A stretch of DNA of 64,000 nucleotides from Iris pallida (Eukaryota; Streptophyta; Magnoliopsida; Asparagales; Iridaceae): positions 45,013,060 through 45,077,059 of the forward strand of contig JANAVB010005597.1 of the NCBI GenBank assembly GCA_029216955.1, given 5' to 3'. The position numbers and the translations under genes were made by a program. The notes under the pieces were generated by a model. It was not told the origin of the DNA. It saw nothing but the letters and a program-made list of their open reading frames with translations, and did no database searches. Below are positions 24,793-36,434 of this stretch, piece after piece (position 1 is the stretch's first letter; every line of letters begins with the position of its first letter).

Positions 24793-27785
24793 ACGGCTTT
24801 ACGTCCTTAGACTTCATTTCGATTCTCTCAGTTTTGAAAGCTCGGTTGGAAACAAAAGAAGTGTACGCTCTCTCTCATTGTGCCTTGGGATGTTCCATAC
24901 AATAAGTCTAATATTTTCAAAAGCTCGTACAAGTACTCGATTGAACGGGATCGATAGGCGATGGCCTTTGTGCTGAACCACAACGTACTTGAGATGGAAG
25001 GAACCGATGCTAAGAGTTAGCAAAATACAAGACGTGCTTGAATAACCTTACGCTGACAATAGCGAATGAGTACACGAGACCGAAGTATAGTTCAAACGGG
25101 ATGGTTACGCACGCAGCCTTTTGGCTAAGTTGTGCCGAGTATCGCGTACCTAGACTCTATGGTGCAAACGAGTTGCGAGCGAGATTGACTATCGCTTGGA
25201 CGAGAATAAGGGAGACTTAGAACGTATGTTGATAGAGACGCTACTTGACCGGCGCTAAAGCGAGCACGAGAGATGGTTCTTAGACTTTGAGGAATGGACG
25301 AACGCGCGATGGAACACATCGATTGGGAATCGAATGATCTTTTAAGGATTTGTAGAATAACTTGACTCTGAGTGGTGTATGTGATAGCTTCGAAGAAGAA
25401 AAAGAGCGAGTGTCAATGACTAGTTGAATGGCTCAAACCCTGAGTGGTGTATGGACGTTATAGAAATTGTTCGAGCAAGACTAAAGGATTTACGAATAGA
25501 ACGAGTACGTCGGCAAGCGATGATATCGCGCAAGCCTTAGAATGAGTAACGCTTAGTTGGTTTCGACTTCGAAAGTCTCAAACGAGATATCGTTCGGACG
25601 AATTAAGAATGCGTAGTACGAATCATGAAACGAACGGAGGTCTTGGTCGAGGAAACATAGAAGATCGTGCGTGCGATTTTAAATTTAGTTGAATGGATTG
25701 AAACTTGAGTTAAGGTGAATTACTCATGGACGAGATCGGGAATAGCACGGTCGGAAGATAGCGTGCATAGGAAACATTGATTTGAAGATACGAGAATGAC
25801 TAAGGAATTGAAATTGATGTTGCTCGATGAAGAGTTAGCACGTGACAATGTGAATTGAGGAAATTAAGTTGCACGACTTGGAATTCGTTGCAAAAGGAAG
25901 ATCGTCAGGTTATGTATATCATCGATGGTATTGAGGCGTATCAAAGATCGATGTACGATAACTCGGGGGTACTCTGATTCGATGAATGATGATCTTGTTA
26001 GAAGTTATTGTTTTGAAGGATGCTATATTGGAAATGAATGTTTGGAATGAGGAAGGAAAGTGACTTGATTGTTCGATGATAACCACAAGGACAACGATCT
26101 TGTCTTGTGCGAGCGCAACTCCAGCCTCGCACATACGTCACGTCAGATTTGGGACGATTATTCCGCGTGAGCGTTGGCATGGTGATTCATGTCCAGCGGG
26201 AATGATCGAACTCGAAATACCTTGACATGGCAATTTTGATCTTTTCGACTTGTGGTTTGAAGCGAAGGCGAATTTGAGGATTGATCGGACGTATAATAGA
26301 CGGCGAAGTAAATTCGAGGATTGAATAGGCCCAATCCGTGTATTCGAAAAATGAGTAAGTCTAGACGCAACGCAAGAGTTACGTCCCGATGAGAATGATT
26401 ATTCCGCGAGAATGTCGACATGGTGATTCATGTCCGCCGTGGATAATCTGACTTGCGTGAGATCGGGGCGTGACATATTGCAAGGCTAGACGACCTTGTG
26501 ATCGACTACGTGAATTGGATAGGTGAACTGTATCAAAACATACTTGAAGAGATAGACTACGATAATTGCTAGTGCGGACGCATGATTTTAACATATCGAG
26601 GATTTGGTTGAGGACAACCTATCATAGGATGACTTTCCTAAACGAGCTCGAACTTGGAACGGAGAATATGTTGATGCGAATAGGGTGAACGCTGCTTGAT
26701 GTTTAGAAATTTGAGCGAAACGAACTTGGGTAGAAACTCCCGTACAAACGAACAAATGGTTTGACCATAGGATTTGGGGCGAGCGTCGTGCAACGACCTT
26801 GCACGATGAGCGACGAACTTGACTTGTAACTATGACCTTGTGAGCTGACCTAGCGGATAGGCGGACGACCCTATGCCGAGGGATTGAACTTGTGCGATTG
26901 ACCTTACAGTATCATCCGGACGGACGATAGACTTGGGGCAGCAAGACTTAGAGTAGGATGAGGAACAGGGAGTGTGCGAGAACGACGATGAGATTGGCCC
27001 CAAACGAAGAAAATGATAGAAATGGATGATGTGCAAGTAAAGTTGGGATAACAAATTGAATTATTGATTGGAAGACGTACTTGATGATGGTACAATACTT
27101 GGTCTTGAATCGGACAGAAATTTCTTAGACTTGGTCGACCCCGCTAAGAAGAAATTGTATTGATTTCATTGACAAGAGCGCTTGAGAAGCGAATCAAATA
27201 ATCTCGAGGACCGAGATAAATGATATGTGATGCACACATGAGTTCGATTTTAAATCGAAGTTAGCAAACGATCGGCAAATCAAAACTATCACGAGTAGCT
27301 TGTCCGACTTCGCTAATCGCTAAGCTTGGTTGAAATGTACATATTCGGGGGACGCCTTGAATATGTGCACGATCCAAACTCAGCGATATGATAAACTCGA
27401 ATGCAGCTGCAAGTGGGTGTTGCGATGCGCATGAATGAATGAGTGAGTTAACCTCAACCTACGACTCTCGTATTTGACAAATTACAATGCACCCCGTGCG
27501 ACCGTTTCAGTCCCATGATACGTCGAAATAGCAACCAGTCGAAGAAACACGACAATTGAATAAGCACCATCAACTCTGAAATGAATGAAAAACCATTCAA
27601 TAAAATCGACCAAACGTATGCAACACGGAACTTGAAAAGGTATCGAGTATAGTTCGGTGCCATAGAACGATAGAGCCGTTCGATAGGGATTGTCTAAAAA
27701 ATACGACGATGCGAGTTAAGGAAATAGTAGGATGACCCGCACTCAGAAAGTCTCGAGGACGAGACTTGTTTTGAGTGGTGTATTA
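24793..27785 (+). other. Internal region of the non-autonomous element, no coding capacity
   Basis: About 3 kb. Short words such as 'ctgagtggtgtatg' and 'gcttggacgagaat' recur, but no domain is visible. The stretch before the 3' LTR has 'gaggacgagacttgttttgagtgg', likely the plus-strand priming context. Confidence 0.6.
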
Positions 27786-29831
27786 TGTAGTGACCCGCTC
27801 CGCCCTAGCGGAACGCCGATTCAAACGGCAAGTGCAACGACTCAAATGAGCCGTCGACCCGAAGAGTTGCGTCGACCTGAGGAAGAATCGATGCAAGGCT
27901 TACATTGGCCCATCAAAGATGAATCCAGACTTAGACTTTCAAAGGCGCTCTCGGAGTATCGCTCGGCCGATGCAAACATCGCTAAGGTGGGTGGCTCTGA
28001 TGAACCCGTCTTTGCTTAGCCTAGACACATAACAATACGGACACTATTGCTAGAATCGCTAGGCGTCAACACCGCGCATGCTAATAAATGAATGACTCAA
28101 CGCACCTAGCTAAGGGAATAATCCCATCTTGTATGCTTGTATAGAATATGGAAAAGAACATGGAAATTATGAGAACTCTCGCACCGAACTCCACGCTCGT
28201 ACTAAGGCACAAGCTTACGTTTACGTCCCTTATGCGTTCAAACAATGAAACAATGAATGGTTTACAACAATAAAACGGAAGACTATTGATATAGTCGTTC
28301 CGAGTAGAGTATAGCAACATTGAAAGGCCACAGGACCGATGGGTCGCCAAGGCGACTCCCGCACAGGGAGTTGCGAAATGTATAAATAAATGAATGAATG
28401 AATGAATATGTGAATGAAATGAATCAATGAACAAAACGGACAAGTGAAAGAAAGAAAAGAAAAAAATGAAGAAAAGATAAGAAAGAAAGGAATGGTTAGC
28501 GACAGGTGTGACGGGCACGTGCAACGGGGCTCGCTACTCGCGCTGTACGGACGCCAACCTGGTCGATAACGCATTATGGCTAAGGGTTAGCCTATGGCTC
28601 AAAGACAGCCTTTAAGTTAAAATGACAATAAAATACGAAATGGTCGTGGACGGCTCGTGCACGAGTGAAAAGGGATTCCAAGGGCAACGAACGACGTTTT
28701 TGTGGCCGGCCTAGGCGGAATCATGGCCTACGGGCGGACAGAATGTGCGGGCTTGGGCACATAACCAAACGTAGGGCCGGTTATTCAATAGTCTATCAAG
28801 GTGTACCAGCCATCACGCTTGATAGATGAGAATGCCACAGGGGAAAATGTCCAAAATGCTGACATGCCAGCGACCGGTGCATATAGATTTAAGTGGGCTT
28901 TGCTGGTGGCAATCCACGTGCAAGTCCTTGCATTAAAATTAAAGTAGTCTAAGTTAACTGAACAAAGCGCCTACTGAACGGGCTTGAAGTGTATCACACC
29001 AAATGAAAAAGAGTACTTCATGCAATGAGTTAAAAGAAACGCCTACGACGTGCTAGAACCTGAGGCAGGGACACGCCCTTGAACACTGAATGTTTACAAA
29101 AATTATGTTAAGTTATTATATATGAATTGTTGACTAACTTGGTTTACTTTGGACAGGGAAGGCCGGACGGTAAGTATGGGTAAGACATGCATTTATTTCC
29201 ATACGACACTTGAAATTGGCAACACGAGATAGGCTATGAAAGATGCCATGAAATTGATCCTAAGAAAAGATTAGAAAGACAATGAATGATAGAGATGCAC
29301 AAAAGTAAATAGAACGTGTTTGGTAATGATAGCATTGTGGGCGAGCTAGCCTCCCCACCAGTGCATAACAATGTACTGATAATCCCACAGTCTGCTTGCA
29401 GGAAGCAGGAAACGTCGGCGGGTGCGGAGCTTTTCTCGAACGTGCTAAGGCGCAGAGCTATCTCTGGAGCCTTGGAGCGTTGCAAGGAGCTGGAGCACCA
29501 TATACAGGACATAATATATCGGAACATTGCCATGAATCATTCCATCTTGTAAGCCACTTGGCTCGCCTTTTATGTTTCAGAGAGAGAGAGCTTAAGAGAC
29601 TTGTAAACTCGGCCTAGCGCCGCTTGTAAACTTCTTGAAAATCAATAAAGAGTTGGAATTTGCTTCTACTTGTGTTTATTTACTTTCCACTACAAATAGG
29701 GACACTCTGTGCGACTCTGTGGCCTAGCAAATCGACCGTTTATGGACTTGGCCTTGCACGGGCGCAACCTAGGTCCGTGCGGCATCACGCCTTAGCGAGG
29801 ACGATCGCTCCTGCGGGAGCGGGGCGTGACA
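27786..29831 (+). repeat. 3' LTR of the non-autonomous element
   Basis: Starts TGTAGTGACCC and ends GGGCGTGACA, followed by the target duplicate CAATA. Confidence 0.88.
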
Positions 29832-30276
29832 CAATAGAATAATAAAACTTGAGTTTCTCCATGAAGCAAGTTGCACTTGCCTACGGTGGTGCTCGGCAGA
29901 GAAAGAATAAGGAAGAAGAAAAGAAGTAGTAAATGAGTAATGAATGAGGAGAGAGAATGGTTGTTGGGTTAATAAATGAAGGATGGTGGTAGGTAGGGTT
30001 TTGCATATCAACCCAAACCGAGCCCAACCAAGCCGAACCCAACCAAACCCAATACAGGCCAAGGCCAGGATAAATCACATGAACCAGGAAATACTAACTA
30101 ACCCATGCCAATGCAAAACCCAAGACTAGCCAGTTAAGACCAGTCGAACCAGGATGAACCCAAAATAAACCAAGGCAAGATTAAACCAGGATCAAGCTAA
30201 GCAAGACAAGTCTAATTATGGGACAGAATTCTGTACACGTACACCAAAATACGTAATATGAACTACGGGCGTTACA

Positions 30277-31268
30277 CGGTTTGACACCATTTTTGTGTCC
30301 AACTTAGACACGGGGACACAGCACGAGGGCTGCCATGCATCCCCTGCTACCTTGTGTCTTAATCTCGCTGGATATGACACTTCGACACACGAATTTTAGT
30401 GTGGAGGTGTGGGCCACGACTGTCAGGGTGTCCCTAAAGTTTGGGGTGATTTGGTTCACTATTCGAGGAGTTATTCCTCTCACAGAGGGTTGTACTGACA
30501 CACACACATACACGCGAATACCCCTCTGATATGGGGCTCGTACTCGAATACGACACGTTGTGGACACGTTCTAACTAGACACACACGTAGCACAATATCC
30601 CTAATACCCTCTGACACGACCACGTCATATGAGGTTCGATACACGTATCCCTCTTGGATCGGACACACACCGCACACACACACCCTGTGCACAATTTCTA
30701 CACCCTGTTTGACACACTTTGACACCTCTAGACACGACCCTTGGACACACTGTGGACACTGATAGGTTGACACATTTGTACCCACGTTAGACACATGTTG
30801 ACACTCGACATTTGTGTATACACACACTAATATCACTTTACACACACTACCTATGTTACACTTGACACAGTTTGGATTTTGGAGTTTTTTTCTGCAGCCA
30901 CTTGCCATTGGTTGGCTTGGTTTGGCTTGACATTGTGAGTATGGTTGTATAGGCAGTGATGTGAAGGTATGTTGAATACCTGGGTATTGAGTTTGGGTTT
31001 CTATATATATGTTTGATACAGTAGGTATATCATATATGTTCAGTTGATATATAATTGTATATATTCTGAGTTCATATATAGTTTGCATCTATTTATGAGT
31101 TATATTTAGTCGTATATATATGTGTGCGTGTGTGTGTATGTGTGTGTATGTGCGTGTGTGTGTGTGTGTTTGTTTGAGTAGAGATGGGAGGGGAGTCATG
31201 AATGGAGTGGTAGTTGTGAGATGATGTTGGGTTGGTTCAGTTTAGAGCTTGGGTAGTGGTTTGGGGTT
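30277..31268 (+). repeat. Long LTR-like unit, copy 2, right part
   Basis: Continues the alignment with copy 1 from about 12709 to 13737, including the GACAC-rich block and the gttggttcagtttagagc tail. A (GT)n tract sits near 31122-31170. Confidence 0.78.
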
Positions 31269-31550
31269 AACAAGCAGCAACAGTAGGAACTTTTGCAAGC
31301 AGCACCAGTAGTAGCAGTAGGATTAGCAGCAAGCAGCAGCAGCAAAGCAGCCATAAGCTGCATCTCAATGCTTGGCAACAAGGGGGTCCTATCCCCCTTT
31401 GAGCTTTTGGCTTTAGGCACAACTTTGGTGGAGTTTGAGGTGTTAGTGAGTTAGAGTATCGGTATCCAACTGATACTTATATCAGTTAGGTCAAATGAGA
31501 AGATTTAGATGGTAGTTTGATCCTTGTGCCAGTTTGAAGATGGGAATATA

Positions 31551-31622
<72 letters not shown>

Positions 31623-31900
31623 TGGTGTGTCCTATTTTATGGTACAGTATCCTATATGTATATAGTTATGCAGATATTGTTATAGTAGGAGTAGTGACTG
31701 TTTGCCATTAAAATCTTTTGATGTAATTTTAATACAAACAGAACAGTGTTACAATGTAGGACTTAGACGTAGTCCTAGGAGTACACTTTTGTTTATATGG
31801 GTCCCTTGTGCCGATGGAGCGAGTGGTAATACGTTGACTCCGTTGACGATCTGACGACGGTTATCGGTTCTCTGAAGGTCTGAGTTGCTCTGGGTACTGG
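31269..31900 (-). other. Sequence between the LTR-like unit and the gypsy element
   Basis: AGC-repeat stretch at 31268-31350, a potential hairpin aagggggtcctatccccctt at about 31379-31398, and (TA)n at 31559-31619. No gene. Because the gypsy element inserted at 31900/59157, this segment was once continuous with 59157 onwards. It lies downstream of the minus-strand TATA box at 59271, so part of it may be an old transcribed leader. Confidence 0.45.
31559..31619. repeat. (TA)n microsatellite
   Basis: Uninterrupted TA dinucleotides for about 60 bp. Confidence 0.95.
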
Positions 31901-34118
31901 TGTAACACCCTGTTTTCTGAAATTAGGGTATTTTAAAAATTTTATTATTTTTATTATTTATTAATGGTGTTTTAGGCATAATATGAATTATGGTGATTTC
32001 TAGTGTAATTAAAACCATTTCCTAAGTCATGACTTATGACTTTGTGACTTACTAGCAAAACCTTAGTGTAAACCCTAATTATTCCTTAAACTAGGAGTTG
32101 CCATGACCATGTGAGCCTAGCCATAGGCTTAGAACATCAAATTAGTGATTTTAGCCAAAAAGGGTATTTTGGTAAATTACTAGATTTTATTTGAGATTAT
32201 GTGATTTTAATATTATTTAATCATGGTTAAGTACCATGATTAGCCCCTAACCTATCTCACCCTAATCTAGAGGTTAGCTACTAACCTAGAAGTTAGAGGA
32301 TGGATAATTGGTCATGGGTTAAAGCAATGAAAATATCTAGATATTTACAAAATGGATATTTTGCTTGAAACCCTCAAAAATATCCCAACTTTAGCACCAA
32401 AGTCTTGCCTTCACCATGAAGGAAAGGGCAAGGACACCCCCCTTGCCATGGCCGGCCAAGGACACCCCCCTAGCAGCCACACAATTCTATATAACCTCAT
32501 CAAATCATTCATGAACATTTTACATGAATTTTAATCCTACAAAATCCCATTTCCTTCAAACCTACACAACTTGATCATTTTTGATCCAAATCACCTTTAG
32601 GGGTGCTAAGGGAGGCTAGCAATCCAGATTTCATGAGCTTTGGACATCACCAAGTGGAAGGAAGCATACCCCCTCTTTATTGATTTTCCCTTGGAATTGA
32701 ACAATTAGGTAAATGCCCTCAAACCTAGTTAATATTCTATTTTTTTCTTCATAAATGCATGCATATAGGTCTACCCTAACCGTGGGTCAAGTTTGGTGAA
32801 ATTTAGGGTTGGTTTGGTGTCCGTATCAGACACGTATCCTAGGTTGAAAAACCTTGTTTGGTGAAATGCCTCAAAGAAATGGTTTTTGTGTTTTTGCAAA
32901 ACAAATTACATATTCATATAGCCCTAGACTTGTAGGTTACAACCCTAGTTGACTGAGCACGTTTTCGTGCTGTGTCCGTATCCAAAATGGACACGAACTC
33001 GCAGCACGAGGCCACGCGCGCGTGCCCTGCTACCACGCTCTTCGTGCTCACTGCACAGAGCACTAGGACACGTGAAATTTGACTTGGACACGGGGGCATT
33101 GTCTGCGAGCATTCCCTTAGAGTTTTATGTCGTGCCGTGTCGTATCGAGTGAGAAATCTCATTCGTACTGGACACGCACTGACTGTGCACACGCGCGCGG
33201 GGGCCAACTTCACGCATGTCGTATCGCGCGGACACGACACTTGGGCACCTCGTGGTGACACGAGCGTGTAGCCCATCATGTGGCGAACACGAAGACACGA
33301 GCACGAGATGTGTCGTGTCCTGTGTCACGAGCACGAGGCGCTCGACCACGTGCACGACGCGGTCTGAACGCGCGTATCAGTCGCATTTTTCACGACTGAT
33401 ACGGTCTTCATATCGTGTCCTGGAGTGTCGTAGACACGTATCAGTGTGTGGGTCGTGTAGCCCTATATGTGGGCTACACGTGTGCATGACCACGAGATGT
33501 GTCGTGTCTCGTGGTGTGTCCACGAGAGTGTGGAACACGTGCACGACGCTGTGTACATGTGTGCGTATCTTAGTTTACCCGATTTGGGTTTTGAGAGTTT
33601 AGACACATCAAATCGTGTCGTGGTGTCGTGTCAGGCACCTAGGACACTAGAGGACACTTGGGGCATTACTTACCAACCCTTGGGTTCGAACCTTAGTTGG
33701 GTTTTGGACACGAAATTGGGTTTACCCAGTTTACCTATGCATAGTCCCATATTTCCAGATTTGGGATATTTTCCCAGTTTTTAAAATCAAAATTCAAAAC
33801 TATTTTTATTATGATTTATACATGTATATGTATATTTTCAGTGTATGTATAGGTAGTGTATGTATATGTGTGTGTGTAGGTGAGAATTGAGGATATACAT
33901 ATTTGTATATATGTAGTTATGTATATATATACATATATATGTATATAGGTGTATTGTATGTGTGCGTGGGGGACTAATTCCTGGTTCCAGAAATCTGGAA
34001 ACCCCCCCTTGCTGTGTCCAGCATTCCCTCTCTCTCTCACTGTTCTCACCTCACTCTAAGTCACTCTCTCTCTCACTCTATTTTACTCTCTCTCTATATA
34101 TATGTTTATATATAGGTT

Positions 34119-34121
<3 letters not shown>

Positions 34122-34196
<75 letters not shown>
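34122..34196. repeat. (TA)n microsatellite
   Basis: Expanded only in the left LTR; the right copy has a much shorter TA stretch near 57380, so the expansion followed insertion. Confidence 0.9.
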
Positions 34197-34199
<3 letters not shown>

Positions 34200-34353
34200 A
34201 TAGATCATATATAGTGTCATTGTATATATATGTGAGTGAGTTGTATTATATATATAGTGTATTCATATATTGTGTATTCATATATTGATAAAAAAAAAAA
34301 AAAAAAAAAAAAAATATAGTGTATTCATATATTGATATATAGGTAGTAGGTAG

Positions 34354-34358
<5 letters not shown>

Positions 34359-34431
<73 letters not shown>
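34359..34431. repeat. (TA)n microsatellite
   Basis: Second expanded TA tract of the left LTR, with an A homopolymer of about 24 bp just upstream at 34290-34313. The right LTR lacks both expansions. Confidence 0.9.
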
Positions 34432-34432
<1 letters not shown>

Positions 34433-34524
34433 GTGACTTTCTAGGTATAGTTTTATTTGGAAACCTATAAGTTATCTAGCCTATGGCCTAAGTTACTAGC
34501 CTATGGCATTAGGGGCTAACCCCA

Positions 34525-34770
34525 ATTGACCTAATGACTTAAACACTAACTAGTTGACCCTTGTTGACTAAGGGTTGACCAAAGTCAACCTTAGGTCAAA
34601 TTTGACCTAGTTAACCTAGAATTGACTAGGATTGACCTAAAATGACTAGTTTAACTAGTTTGACTAAAACCCTAACTAGTTTGACTATGGTTGACCTAAC
34701 TTTGACTAGTTTGACTTTAGAGTTGACCAGAGTTGATCAAGAGTTGACTTTTGACCAGATTGACCTAGAA
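34525..34770 (+). promoter_or_regulatory. Dense W-box (TTGACY) cluster in the LTR
   Basis: Sixteen TTGAC(C/T) cores on the plus strand and two on the minus strand within about 245 bp, many inside the words 'ctagtttgacta' and 'ggttgacc'. TTGACY is the core bound by plant WRKY factors. The same array is in the right LTR with a few cores mutated. Binding is inferred from the motif only. Confidence 0.6.
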
Positions 34771-35709
34771 TCATGTAGTATGTATAGTGAACTTCATTTT
34801 TACTATTTAGAATATATTGTAACTTGTGTTGCTCTGATCAGGAGCCAGACACCTCTCCTCAGACAACATATTCTCTACAGACATTCATACAGCAGGCGAG
34901 TATATTCTTTGACCGTTTCATACTTGTTCAGGCTTTACTTTCTCGCTCTAGATTACTTTACTTGATGCTGTCACGTTGGTAACACGGATTGGTACTATAT
35001 GGATCTTTACATAAGATGTTATCCCCCTCGGGAGCATCGGGTACTTCATGTTACGTGTGTTTCACTATCATCATGTACTCCTATGCTTCCATCATTCATA
35101 TGTACTCATGTGATCATGCACTCTCATGATTCACTGAGCCCTCATGTATAACTTCACGTATACTCATTTATGAGCCTCATGTGAAGTAATGTATAATAAC
35201 GTAACCTGTCTAGATCCTTGTGTATTGATTGGGGAAACGTGGGAGTAGAAGTGGACATGTGAATAATTCCAAAGTAGTATAATCATGTGCAAACTCAGTA
35301 GTATAATCATGTATAAATTCTAGCCATTCATATGCCTATCTTGTACTCTACATCACTAGTCACTTACAGTTCTCTATATACAGTAGATATTTCCTTACAG
35401 CTATCTCTTTTACAGCGTATATTTCCTTTCAGCATTTTCTGTATCTTACTCTATTGCCTGTATCGTATTTCCTAACCTGATATGAACTGCGTGAGATGTA
35501 TTGTGCTCGTTCCTGTCCTGATTGGACCTGTTGAAAATATTATAGAGGATGAGGATGAGGCATGGGTGACTACATATTATGGAGCAGGACTAGATGACAC
35601 TTGTGTTGAGGACCCTCAGCAGGATCCACCTGCAGCTGAGGATGTTGCTCCAGTAGTCTAGACCAGTTAGCTAGACAGTCTTTCTACTTTATTATTCGTC
35701 TCACATTCT

Positions 35710-36056
35710 ACCTAACAAACAATATCCTATATGAGAAGCTCAGCTTTTTTTGGTTTCTACTATCCGAAAGAAAATTTTTTCTTCTCTAGTTTCTATGCCA
35801 CCATACACCTCAATTTTTTCTTCTCTAGTTTCTACCTAACAAACAATATCCTATATGAGAAGCGGCTGGTGCTGCTGAAACTGTGGCTGACGAAACTACG
35901 GGGGAGCCATGTCTGGGGTCGCTGGGATGGTCCCCCGAATAAGTAGAGGTGCACCCCCCAAATGTGGCAGAAGCTCCCACATGAGCTGGAGTAAGGGGAG
36001 CTGCAGTCCCCGGGTCCTGGTGAGCTGGACGAGAGGTGGCAGACCTCTCAGTGGTG
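35710..36056 (-). other. Filler DNA with an inverted copy of the element's own gag start (left piece)
   Basis: 35710-35861 holds a 30-bp direct repeat starting acctaacaaacaatatcc (35710 and 35834) and two copies of 'tttttcttctctagtttcta'. From 35862 the sequence is the inverse complement of 45458-45646 (gag start). It ends at 36056, where the Sirevirus begins. Short duplicated words next to an inverted templated copy are typical of plant double-strand-break repair by copying. Confidence 0.75.
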
Positions 36057-36165
36057 AGCAAGAAGTACAGATATACACAGATATACGAATGCATAGAACC
36101 AGTATGATATCTAATATCTCCCAAAAGCAAAACAATAAAAATATACATAAAAATATACATTATTT

Positions 36166-36176
36166 CTCCCCCTTTT
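36166..36176 (-). other. Polypurine tract of the Sirevirus
   Basis: The minus strand reads AAAAGGGGGAG within 'ccaaaagggggag', the typical Sirevirus purine tract. The 3' LTR should follow but only about 110 unrelated bases remain before the left edge. Confidence 0.65.
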
Positions 36177-36434
36177 GGCAGTTAGCAATATAAAGAAGCA
36201 ATGAATATTAATGCAACCACACCAAGCAGAGAAGAAACAGTAAAATACTAAGCAAAATAAGTCACTGACATAGAATGATAATAAAGATAGATAATGTCAT
36301 CCATCAAACCAAGTGGCCAACTCATAAACAGAGTACATAAAACCAGCTACATAAATCCATAAGAAACTAAATAACTGAAATCAAAAGTAACTAAGACCAT
36401 CAGCAGTGGCAGCAGCATAACAAGCCAGTCTCCA

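Larger units (their letters stand above)
22720..29831 (+). mobile_element. Complete non-autonomous LTR retrotransposon
   Basis: Two ~2.05 kb LTRs starting TGTAGTGACCCGC and ending GGGGCGTGACA (22720-24777 and 27786-29831), a primer site next to the left LTR, and a perfect 5-bp duplication CAATA (22715-22719 and 29832-29836). The internal 3 kb has no open frame over about 75 codons on either strand and no gag or pol motif that I recognise. It is therefore a large derivative that depends on another element's proteins. The LTRs look very similar by eye, pointing to recent insertion. Ends and primer site suggest a gypsy (Tekay-like) helper. Confidence 0.88.
15489..30276 (-). mobile_element. Gypsy-type LTR (probably solo) on the minus strand, itself interrupted
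   Basis: Plus-strand ends are TGTAACGCCCC (15489) and GGGCGTTACA (30276), so on the minus strand it reads TGTAACGCCC...GGGGCGTTACA, a common pattern for Tekay-type LTRs. Flanks cgttt (15484-15488) and cggtt (30277-30281) match at 4 of 5. Own sequence is 15489-17037 and 29837-30276, perhaps more. The rest is inserted: a gypsy LTR with internal sequence (17038 onwards) and a complete LTR element (22720-29831). No primer site or coding region belongs to it, so a solo LTR is the best reading. Confidence 0.6.
31901..35709 (+). repeat. Left (5') LTR of the Tekay element, first part
   Basis: Aligns with 50307-52131 joined to 56953-58815. It contains a GACAC/GTGTC-rich block (32940-33660), CT-rich and (TA)n tracts (about 34126-34196 and 34361-34431), an A-run at 34290-34313 and a W-box cluster. 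It continues at 44850-45171 after the interruption; about 18 bp present in the right LTR are missing at the break. Confidence 0.9.

Noticed and set aside
34642..34965. Thr/Leu/Ser-repeat open frame of 107 codons, also at 57748-58071
   Set aside because: It is a reading of the W-box array inside the LTR, with no independent sign of coding.
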